A stretch of DNA of 7,135 bases from CF-39 sp036518215. GTDB lineage: Bacteria; Chloroflexota; Limnocylindria; P2-11E. Location: positions 1 through 7,135 of the forward strand of contig DATDNP010000215.1 of the NCBI GenBank assembly GCA_036518215.1, written 5' to 3'. Under the pieces are notes generated by a model. It ran no database searches. It had not been told where the DNA came from and saw nothing but the letters and a program-made list of their open reading frames with translations. The number at the start of each line of letters is the position of its first letter. Positions within the stretch are counted from its first letter, which is position 1. A program made the translations under genes and the position numbers. Shown piece by piece: positions 1 to 5,445 of this stretch.

Positions 1-188
1 ACGATGTCGCCGTGGTCCGGGTCGTAGAACCCGGCGATCATCCGCAGCGTCGTCGTCTTGCCGCACCCCGACGGGCCGAGGAGCGTCGCGAACGACCCGC
101 GCGGGACCTCGAACGAGACGTCGTCCACCGCGGTCGTCTCGCCGAAGCGCTTGGTGACGTGGTCGAGCCGGAGATGGACGTCAGGCAC
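1..188 (-). CDS. ABC transporter ATP-binding protein, N-terminal part (cut by window edge)
   Basis: This gene encodes the cytoplasmic ATPase that would power the importer encoded just upstream. Only the first 62 residues are in the window. The frame opens at GTG (188-186) and reads MPDVHLRLDHVTKRFG, then a complete Walker A motif GPSGCGKTT at residues 38-46 (K44 binds the nucleotide phosphates), followed by LRMIAGF and DPDHGDI. This is the usual N-terminus of PotA/FbpC-type ATPases (COG3842). The Q-loop, signature motif and Walker B lie outside the window. The start is supported by a GGAGG five bases upstream and by an 8-bp overlap with the permease stop, which suggests translational coupling. 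Family assignment is secure. Substrate specificity cannot be read from this part. Confidence 0.93.
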   Translation of the reverse strand, partial: MPDVHLRLDHVTKRFGETTAVDDVSFEVPRGSFATLLGPSGCGKTTTLRMIAGFYDPDHGDI

Positions 189-1800
189 GCGCGCCTCCGA
201 GCGAGATGCGGCCGCGCCACACGATCCCGACGATGGCGAGGACGACGACCGCGATCCCGATGTCCGCGACGGTGAACGCGGTCGCGGCGCCCCAGTTGAG
301 GTCCGAGACGAGCTGATAGATGCGGATCGTCGCGACGGTGCTGCCCGCGGTGAAGAGGAAGATGACGACCGAGAGCGTCGTGACGGCGCGCACGAACGTG
401 GTCACGAAGCCGACGCGCAGCGATCCACCGAGCATCGGCAGGAGCACGTCGCGGAACCCGCGCAGGCTCGAGGCTCCGAGGCTCGTCGCCGCTTCGTCCA
501 TCGAACGGTCGATCTGCCGGAGGCCCGCGACCGCCGCCTGATAGCCGACCGGGATGTTCCAGAAGATCATCGAGATCGTGATGAGGATGCCTCGGTCGAG
601 CCAATCGAGCCAGGGCTCGTTGAACGCGAGCGCGTAGCCGATCCCGAAGAAGAGGCCCGGCACGGCCGCCGGCATGATGAGGAAGAGGTCCAGCACGCGT
701 CGCCCGGTCCACGACCCGCGCTGCACCAGCCAGCCGGCCACGAGCGCGAACAGCGAGGAGAATGCCGCCGCCGCGAGGCCGTAGACGAGCGTGTTCTGGA
801 GCGCGGTGCCGTTCGGCCCGCTCGTGATGTATTCGAAGTTCTTCGTCGTGAACGCCGTGTTCATCGGGAACGCCACCGTGAGCGCGGACACGAGCACGGC
901 GCCGTACACGGTGAGGATGATCCCGGCGAGCGCGAGGCACGCCGCGAAGCACGCCCAGGTCAGCGCGCGGGACACGGGTGGCCGCGGCATCGACGAGGCA
1001 CGGCCGCTCACGGTCACGAACGAGCGAGGCCCGTCGAGACGCACCTTCGCGAAGTACAGGACGAGCGCGAGCGCGAGGAGGACCGTGCTGATCGCGGCCC
1101 CACCCTTGTAGTCGCCGAAGCCGCTGATGAGCCCGTACGCCTTCGTGGGCATCACCGTGTACGTCCCGCCGATGACCGCCGGGTTGCCGAAGTCCTCGAG
1201 CACGTAGATGGCCGTCGTGAGGATCGCCGCGCCGAGGCCCGGACGCGAGAGCGGCAGCGTCACCGTGCGGAACACGTCCCACGCGTTCGCGCCGAGGTTC
1301 CGTGCCGCCTGCTCCATCCGCGGGTCGCTCCGCGAGAGGACGTCGGCGATGAGCTGATATGCGAACGGGAAGAACGCGATCGTCTGCACGCCCCAGATGC
1401 CGCCGAGACCGAAGATGTTCATCGACAGGCCGAACACGTTGTACGTGATGAGCCCGCGGGGTCCGAAGAGGATGAGGTAGACGGCGGCGACGACGAACGG
1501 CGGTGAGAGCAGCGGGAGCACGCCGATGATCCGGAAGAATGGCTTCCACGGCATCGCCGTGTAGACCATGGCGTACGCGAAGACGAACCCGAGCGCCACC
1601 GCGGTCGTGGTCGAGAGGAGCATCACCGTGATCGAGTTCCGGATCGCCGTGAGGAGGCTCGGGTCGGTGAAGGCCTCGAGGTAGCCGTCGCCCGGGGTCG
1701 CGATGACGCGCAGCTGCGGGTACACGATGAACGCGGCGACGAGGACGATGACAGCAAGCAGCGCGAGCAGGACGCCCGGCTCGCGCTGCAAGCTGCGCAT
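181..1800 (-). CDS. ABC transporter permease, fused two-domain FbpB type
   Basis: This is the membrane channel of an ABC importer, in the cytoplasmic membrane. The 539-residue protein carries two permease domains in one chain. Each domain has its own EAA loop, the coupling helix that contacts the ATPase: EQAARNLG...TLP at residues 163-183 and DEAATSLG...LLP at residues 435-455. About 12 membrane segments can be picked out, near 11-28, 56-79, 90-110, 137-155, 192-208, 236-252, 281-305, 337-358, 371-392, 405-421, 464-484 and 510-528. A polar stretch around 255-280 joins the halves. The length and duplicated layout match the FbpB/AfuB family, which imports ferric iron, phosphonates or related small anions. 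The ATG at 1800 lies 13 bp after the SBP1 stop, with no strong Shine-Dalgarno. The stop overlaps the ATPase start by 8 bp. The family is sure; the substrate is not. Confidence 0.95.
   Translation of the reverse strand: MRSLQREPGVLLALLAVIVLVAAFIVYPQLRVIATPGDGYLEAFTDPSLLTAIRNSITVMLLSTTTAVALGFVFAYAMVYTAMPWKPFFRIIGVLPLLSPPFVVAAVYLILFGPRGLITYNVFGLSMNIFGLGGIWGVQTIAFFPFAYQLIADVLSRSDPRMEQAARNLGANAWDVFRTVTLPLSRPGLGAAILTTAIYVLEDFGNPAVIGGTYTVMPTKAYGLISGFGDYKGGAAISTVLLALALVLYFAKVRLDGPRSFVTVSGRASSMPRPPVSRALTWACFAACLALAGIILTVYGAVLVSALTVAFPMNTAFTTKNFEYITSGPNGTALQNTLVYGLAAAAFSSLFALVAGWLVQRGSWTGRRVLDLFLIMPAAVPGLFFGIGYALAFNEPWLDWLDRGILITISMIFWNIPVGYQAAVAGLRQIDRSMDEAATSLGASSLRGFRDVLLPMLGGSLRVGFVTTFVRAVTTLSVVIFLFTAGSTVATIRIYQLVSDLNWGAATAFTVADIGIAVVVLAIVGIVWRGRISLGGARA
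194..198 (-). promoter_or_regulatory. Ribosome binding site deciding the ATPase GTG start
   Basis: A GGAGG on the minus strand lies inside the 3' end of the permease gene, five bases before the GTG at 188-186. It supports GTG as the ATPase start and internal re-initiation at the permease-ATPase overlap. Confidence 0.6.
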
Positions 1801-1813
1801 CTTCAGTTAGAGG

Positions 1814-2899
1814 CTAGAGGCCGACGGTCGACTGCCAGAGCTTCAGGATGCGAGCCTTGTTGTCCGTCGCCCAGGCGCGGTCGTAGTTGACGAGCTTCAC
1901 GTCGCTGAGCTTCGGCGAGCCCGGAGCCGGCGCGACGTCGGAGCGCGTGGAACCGCGGTTGCTGAGCTTCACGTTGAGGTCACCGGCCTCCTTCGTGAGC
2001 GACCAGTCGACGAGGGCCTTCGCCGCGTCGAGCGACTTCGTGCCCTTGATGATGCTGATCGCGCCGACCTCGAAGCCGGTGTCGGACGGGACGTTGAGAT
2101 CGATCGGGTTGTTCTTCGACTTCTCGGTGAGGATGTCGTGCGCCCAGTTCGGGCAACCGACGAACTGACCCTGGTCGATGAGCGTGAGCGCGCCCGGCGA
2201 GGTCGGGACGTACTGGGCGATGTTCGCGTGCAGCTTCTTCATGTAGTCCATCGCCTTCGCCTCGTCCTTGTTGAACCGGAAGATCTGCGTTGCGATGAAG
2301 ATGTAGCCGCCACCGGTCTTCACCGGGTCCGGCAGGATGAGCTTCTGCTTCCACTTCGGGTCGAGCAGGTCGTCCCACGTCGCGGGCTTGCCGGGCACCT
2401 CCGAGAGACGTGAGGTGTTCGAGATGAAGCCGAAGATGCCGGTGTACCACCCGACCCAGTAACCGTTCGGGTCCTTGAACTTCGCGTCGATGTCCTTCGC
2501 GTTCGGCGAGCTGTACTGCTCGAGCAGGCCTTCCTTGCCGAGCGGGTCGTGGAACTCGCTCGAGCCGCCGATGAAGATGTCCGCCTTGGGGCTCGCCTTC
2601 TCCGCTTCGATGCGCGTCTGCAGCTCGCCCGCGGCCGCGAGCGGCAGCACGTTGATCTTCACCTGCGGATAGGCCTGGTTGAAGGCCGCGAAGAACTGGT
2701 TGTTCGTCGACTCGTTGAGCGCCGAGTACACGCTGAGCGTGCCCGTGACGGGCGCCTTCGTCGCCGAGGCCGCCGCGCTCGAGGCGGCCGGACTCGGTGA
2801 AGTGGTCGTCCCCGCCCCGCCGCATGCGGCGATCGCCGCCGTCGCCCCCGCGAGCTTCAGGAACGTCCTGCGGTCGTAGCCGCGCCTGGTGTCCTGCAT
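1814..2899 (-). CDS. ABC transporter substrate-binding lipoprotein (SBP1, COG1840-like, Tat-type signal)
   Basis: This is the extracytoplasmic solute receptor that feeds the adjacent permease. The 361-residue protein starts with a twin-arginine signal, DRRTFLK at residues 9-15, and a lipobox AIAAC ending at C26, followed by a Ser/Thr/Pro/Ala-rich tether to about residue 50. It is therefore probably exported folded by Tat and anchored as a lipoprotein. The mature domain opens with LSVYSALNE and carries ATWDDLLDPKWK and LILPDP, hallmarks of the Fe(III)/2-aminoethylphosphonate-type binding proteins, and ends with ARILKLWQ. No adjacent Tyr-Tyr pair occurs anywhere, so FbpA-style iron binding is not supported. 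The ATG follows a strong Shine-Dalgarno, and the permease gene begins 13 bp downstream. Lysine (29) greatly outnumbers arginine (11), the reverse of its paralogue at 3336-4397. Substrate unknown. Confidence 0.94.
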   Translation of the reverse strand: MQDTRRGYDRRTFLKLAGATAAIAACGGAGTTTSPSPAASSAAASATKAPVTGTLSVYSALNESTNNQFFAAFNQAYPQVKINVLPLAAAGELQTRIEAEKASPKADIFIGGSSEFHDPLGKEGLLEQYSSPNAKDIDAKFKDPNGYWVGWYTGIFGFISNTSRLSEVPGKPATWDDLLDPKWKQKLILPDPVKTGGGYIFIATQIFRFNKDEAKAMDYMKKLHANIAQYVPTSPGALTLIDQGQFVGCPNWAHDILTEKSKNNPIDLNVPSDTGFEVGAISIIKGTKSLDAAKALVDWSLTKEAGDLNVKLSNRGSTRSDVAPAPGSPKLSDVKLVNYDRAWATDNKARILKLWQSTVGL

Positions 2900-2908
2900 C
2901 GGTCCAAA

Positions 2909-2915
2909 CTCCTCC
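2909..2915 (-). promoter_or_regulatory. Strong ribosome binding site of SBP1
   Basis: GGAGGAG on the minus strand ends nine bases before the SBP1 ATG. It lies in a longer purine-rich stretch (GGGAGGGAGGAG). It fixes the start and fits the high expression expected of a binding protein. Confidence 0.65.
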
Positions 2916-2940
2916 CTCCCCGCCGAGCGGGTCGCGGGAG

Positions 2941-2946
2941 AGTCTA
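2941..2946 (-). promoter_or_regulatory. Possible -10 element upstream of SBP1
   Basis: The 96-bp gap between the SHOCT gene and SBP1 contains TAGACT on the minus strand, 41 bp before the SBP1 ATG. It fits the TANNNT form of a -10 box and would leave a leader of about 35 bases containing the Shine-Dalgarno. No TTGACA-like -35 is visible at 17 bp, so the call rests on one hexamer in GC-rich DNA. SBP1-permease-ATPase may have its own promoter here, or be read through from upstream. Confidence 0.3.
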
Positions 2947-2995
2947 GTCGTGCGGCGTACGGGGGCGCCGCGGCGTGCGTGTGCCTCTCGGGGGC

Positions 2996-3220
2996 TTACC
3001 CGATGAGCGCGCGGAGCTTGGTGTACTCGACGAGGTCGATGTCCCCGCGTGCGAGGCGCTCGTCGAGCACCTGCTTCGGCGTGTCCGGAAGGTCCTGCCA
3101 CGGCCGCCCGATACGAAGGGTCAGCATGACGAGCGCGACGGTGAGCGCGACGCATCCGAAGAAGACGAGCGCCATCCAGGTGCCCATGAGGCCCGAGATC
3201 GGAGCCGCCGGATACATCAT
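2996..3220 (-). CDS. Small membrane-anchored SHOCT-domain protein
   Basis: A 74-residue protein with one hydrophobic segment at about residues 12-34 and a C-terminal SHOCT-like module at about 47-72. The module (PKQVLDERLARGDIDLVEYTKLR) has the usual short helix, Gly-Asp-Ile turn and second helix. SHOCT modules are short oligomerisation or assembly segments found at the C-termini of many small bacterial membrane proteins; no enzymatic role is known. The first of two consecutive ATG codons is preferred because an excellent Shine-Dalgarno sits seven bases before it. The gene lies between two paralogous binding-protein genes on the same strand, 115 bp after SBP2 and 96 bp before SBP1. A role in the transporter is possible from position alone, but nothing in the protein shows it. 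Confidence 0.85.
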   Translation of the reverse strand: MMYPAAPISGLMGTWMALVFFGCVALTVALVMLTLRIGRPWQDLPDTPKQVLDERLARGDIDLVEYTKLRALIG

Positions 3221-3224
3221 CGCT

Positions 3225-3232
3225 TCACCTCC
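3225..3232 (-). promoter_or_regulatory. Ribosome binding site of the SHOCT gene
   Basis: GGAGGTGA on the minus strand is a full match to the 16S anti-Shine-Dalgarno core. Its GGAGG ends seven bases before the first ATG. It selects the first of the two tandem ATG codons and is strong evidence that this small gene is real. Confidence 0.75.
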
Positions 3233-3269
3233 GCCGACGATCGTGCCCGCGAGCGGAAGCTCCGGCGAG

Positions 3270-3281
3270 GGCCGAACGGCC
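3270..3281 (-). other. Short perfect hairpin in the SBP2-SHOCT gap
   Basis: The 115-bp gap between the SBP2 stop and the SHOCT start contains a perfect inverted repeat (GGCC/GGCC around a GTTC loop, read on the minus strand). A second small one is AGGG/CCCT near 3297-3306, and an AGCACG/CGTGCT pair overlaps the SBP2 stop at 3325-3337. None is followed by a run of T, so none is a standard intrinsic terminator. They could slow decay or read-through of the SBP2 message, or simply be chance in GC-rich DNA. Confidence 0.2.
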
Positions 3282-3335
3282 GCGGCGACCCAGCCAAGGG
3301 GTCCCTGAGAACGATTACCCCCGGAGCACGCCGTG

Positions 3336-4397
3336 CTACGTCCGCTCCCCGATGGCCCGCTCCCACAGGCCGATGATCCGCGTGCGGCCGTCCGCGGCGA
3401 AGCGCCAGTCGTAGTCGACGAGCTGCGCCTGTGCGTACGACGGCGTGTCGGCCGGCGCCACGTCGCCGCGCGTCGGACCGCGCGCGCTCGCGCGCACGAC
3501 GAGCTCTTCGGCCTCGCGCGAGAGCATCCAATCCACGAACGCCCTCGCCGCGGCGAGGTCCTTCGCGCTCCGGAGGATGCTCACGGCGCCGACCTCCGCG
3601 GTCGCGCCGGATGGGATCGCGACGTCGATCGGGCTCCCCTTGCGCTTCGCCGCGATCGCGTCGTGGCTCCAGCTCGGACCGCCGGCCGCACCTGCTCGCG
3701 CGACGAGCGCGAGCGCGTCCGCGGTGAGCGACGGGTACTGCGGCGCGTTCGCGTGGAGCTTCCGGAGATAGTCGAGGGTCGCGGTGTCGTCGCGGCCCAG
3801 CCGGAAGAACTGCGTCGCGACGAAGAGGTATCCCTCGTCGCTCCGCTTCGGATCGGGGATGACGAGCTTCCCCTTCCACGACGGATCGAGGAGGTCGTCC
3901 CACGTCGCCGGCATCCGGCCGCCGAGCTCCGCGCGCAGGCGACCGGTATTCGCGGCGAATCCGAAGAGCGTCGTGTAGCAGCCCGTCCAGAGTCCGGCCG
4001 GATCCTTGTAGCGCGCGTCGATCGCGCTCGCGCTCGGCGAGACATAGGGCTCGAGCAGTCCCTCCGAGCCGAGGAGCGCATGGAACGCGCTCGGCCCGCC
4101 CGTGAACGCATCGGCCTTCGGCGCGGCGCGCTCGACGCGGATGCGCGTCGCGAGCTCGCTCCCCGACGCCACCGGCAGGAGCGTCACGATCACGTCCGCG
4201 CGCGCCTTCCCGAACGCGTTCACGATCTCGGTGGCCGTCGCCTCGTCGAGCGCGGCGTAGAGCGACAGCTTTCGCGTCGCGCCGCCCGTCGCCGAGGGCG
4301 CCGCGCTTCCGCTCGCCGTCGGCGTCGGCCGCGAGGTGTCGCACGCGGCCGTGGCCGCGAACGCCGCGGCGAGCTTCAGGAACGAGCGGCGGTCCAC
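3336..4397 (-). CDS. ABC transporter substrate-binding lipoprotein paralogue (SBP2, Tat-type signal)
   Basis: A second solute receptor, 353 residues, paralogous to SBP1. It has a Tat motif DRRSFLK at residues 2-8, a lipobox ATAAC ending at C19, and a Ser/Thr/Pro/Ala-rich tether to about residue 42. The mature domain starts at KLSLYAALDEAT, carries ATWDDLLDPSWKGK and LVIPDP, and ends in TRIIGLWER. Over the first 114 aligned mature residues, 61 are identical to SBP1 by direct count. The start is GTG at 4397; no in-frame ATG lies upstream, and none is needed because the signal is complete from here. No Shine-Dalgarno is visible. No permease follows directly, so it probably shares the downstream permease/ATPase or serves another system. 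It is arginine-rich (29 Arg, 12 Lys), unlike SBP1. No Tyr-Tyr pair is present, so the ligand is unknown. Confidence 0.93.
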   Translation of the reverse strand: MDRRSFLKLAAAFAATAACDTSRPTPTASGSAAPSATGGATRKLSLYAALDEATATEIVNAFGKARADVIVTLLPVASGSELATRIRVERAAPKADAFTGGPSAFHALLGSEGLLEPYVSPSASAIDARYKDPAGLWTGCYTTLFGFAANTGRLRAELGGRMPATWDDLLDPSWKGKLVIPDPKRSDEGYLFVATQFFRLGRDDTATLDYLRKLHANAPQYPSLTADALALVARAGAAGGPSWSHDAIAAKRKGSPIDVAIPSGATAEVGAVSILRSAKDLAAARAFVDWMLSREAEELVVRASARGPTRGDVAPADTPSYAQAQLVDYDWRFAADGRTRIIGLWERAIGERT

Positions 4398-4414
4398 CGA
4401 ACGAGTCTGACATC

Positions 4415-4420
4415 TAGCAT
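4415..4420 (+). promoter_or_regulatory. Leaderless-type -10 element (TAGCAT) before the plus-strand gene
   Basis: TAGCAT matches TANNNT and ends six bases before the GTG at 4427, the spacing expected when transcription begins at the start codon itself. No Shine-Dalgarno precedes that GTG. The element lies in the 29-bp divergent gap, so the promoter would overlap the 5' region of SBP2. On the other strand CAGACT has the same spacing to the SBP2 GTG, a weaker match. Confidence 0.4.
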
Positions 4421-4426
4421 CGCTGC

Positions 4427-4774
4427 GTGGTCATCGACGAGCGCGACGTCGCGCTCGCGCGCGAGCATCCGCGCGGGACCGAGCGACGCACGCTCCTCCC
4501 GTACCGCGACGCGCTCCACGATGTCGCCGCCTACGCCCGGCTTCCGCTCGCGGATCGCGACGCCATCGTGCGGTGGGTCGAGATCCGCCGCCGGCTCGCG
4601 GAGGAGCACGGCCTCGATCACGACGAGAGCAACCTCGCGGATCCGCTGCTCCCGTACGCCGGACTTCGCGGCCACGTGCTCGCGGGCGAGCGAGCCGCGG
4701 CGGGGAGCGCACCGGTGCACGACGAGCCCGGCGACGTGCGCGACATCGTCGCGCGTATCCGCGGTCGCGCCTAG
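4427..4774 (+). CDS. Hypothetical protein, 115 residues, divergent from SBP2
   Basis: I do not recognise this protein. It is a soluble, charged sequence without signal peptide, membrane segment or cysteine. The region 24-62 (around LPYRDALHDVAAYARLPL and DAIVRWVEIRRRLAEEH) looks helical. Then comes a His/Asp-rich stretch HGLDHDESN at 61-69, LADPLLPYAGLRGH at 70-83, a small-residue linker, and a charged tail DVRDIVARIRGRA. It is judged a real gene because nearly every third codon position is G or C and the frame is open for its whole length between two same-frame stops. It is also the only gene that fits the space between SBP2 and CPBP. The start is GTG: a same-frame TAG lies four codons upstream. 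It is the only plus-strand gene here. It diverges from SBP2 and overlaps the CPBP gene by four bases at a shared CTAG. No function is proposed. Confidence 0.72.
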   Translation: MVIDERDVALAREHPRGTERRTLLPYRDALHDVAAYARLPLADRDAIVRWVEIRRRLAEEHGLDHDESNLADPLLPYAGLRGHVLAGERAAAGSAPVHDEPGDVRDIVARIRGRA

Positions 4775-5445
4775 GCGGGCACCGCCGACAGCGCCGACGC
4801 GGCGATCGCGACGCCGTTCACGGTGGCGTGGAGCAGCACGCACGGCGCGAGACTGCCGCTCCGCCACCGGAGATAGCCGAGCCCGAGCCCGGTGACGAGG
4901 ACCCACGGCAGGTCGAGGACGGCGCCATGCGCGAGCGCGAACGCGACGGCGCTCCCCACGACGGCGACGCGATCGCCATACGGCACAAGGAGGAAGTACC
5001 CGATGCCGCGGCACGCGGACTCCTCGACGATCGGCACGAAGACGGCGATCGCGAGCGCGTTCAGGGCGAACGCGGCGAGCCTGGTCTCGTCGAAGAACTG
5101 CGGGACGGCCTGCTCGCGGACCGCGTGGCCCACGAGGATCTCGAGGACGAGCGACGTCGTCCAGCTCGCGATGAGCGCAGCCGCCGCGATCTGAATGCTG
5201 CGCGGCCACGACGCGGGGCGTCGCAGCGCGAACGCGTCCCGCAGCGGCAGGCCGCGCGCGATGAGGAACATGAGGAGCAGCAGCATCCCGTCGAGCACGA
5301 ACGTGCCGATCGCGGTCGAGTAGCGGAAGAACACGTCCGACCGGAGCGCGTCGCTTCCTTCGGCGAAGCGCGTCCAGTACGACAGGCCCGCGACGACGCC
5401 GATGACGAGCAGCCAGGCCGCGAGGCGCCGCGGATGCGCGGTCAG
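4771..5445 (-). CDS. CPBP-family intramembrane glutamic protease homologue
   Basis: A polytopic membrane protein of the CPBP (CAAX protease and bacteriocin-processing, Abi) family, related to Rce1. All three conserved motifs are present: EESACR (EExxxR) at residues 141-146 with E141/E142 as catalytic candidates, FALAH (FxxxH) at 169-173, and HATVN (HxxxN) at 206-210. Hydrophobic segments lie near 8-24, 44-63, 83-105, 123-140, 160-178, 181-193 and 200-222. Numbering assumes a CTG start at 5445, which gives 224 residues and a four-base overlap (CTGA) with the preceding stop. No ATG, GTG or TTG lies between that stop region and GTG at 5334-5332. That later GTG would give 187 residues but lose the first membrane helix. 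Bacterial members act in bacteriocin self-immunity, peptide maturation or anchoring of other proteins; the substrate here is unknown. It ends on the CTAG shared with the convergent plus-strand gene. Confidence 0.88.
   Translation of the reverse strand: MTAHPRRLAAWLLVIGVVAGLSYWTRFAEGSDALRSDVFFRYSTAIGTFVLDGMLLLLMFLIARGLPLRDAFALRRPASWPRSIQIAAAALIASWTTSLVLEILVGHAVREQAVPQFFDETRLAAFALNALAIAVFVPIVEESACRGIGYFLLVPYGDRVAVVGSAVAFALAHGAVLDLPWVLVTGLGLGYLRWRSGSLAPCVLLHATVNGVAIAASALSAVPA

Noticed and set aside
58..1506. 482-codon plus-strand frame opposite the permease
   Set aside because: Highly charged Arg/Glu/Asp composition typical of the reverse complement of a hydrophobic GC-rich gene; no recognisable motif.
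38..1549. Long open frame of 503 codons antisense or out of frame to the permease
   Set aside because: It is an Arg/Ala/Pro-rich shadow of the permease gene in another frame of GC-rich DNA. The permease frame has real transmembrane and EAA-loop content; this one has no domain.
2966..2975. Perfect palindrome CGCCGCGGCG in the gap before SBP1
   Set aside because: Considered as a terminator or operator, but it is ten bases of pure G/C without a T run, easily expected by chance at this GC content.
3325..3337. AGCACG/CGTGCT inverted repeat at the SBP2 stop codon
   Set aside because: The arms are separated by one base and no T run follows on the minus strand, so it does not qualify as an intrinsic terminator.
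3217..4413. 398-codon minus-strand frame beginning with ATG at 4413, overlapping SBP2
   Set aside because: It is out of frame with SBP2 and reads as low-complexity Arg/Ala. SBP2 from GTG 4397 has a full Tat signal, lipobox and conserved domain, so the ATG frame is a shadow.
3333..4895. 520-codon plus-strand frame across SBP2 and the unknown gene
   Set aside because: Arg-rich reading opposite SBP2 and out of frame with the 4427-4774 gene; no domain signal.
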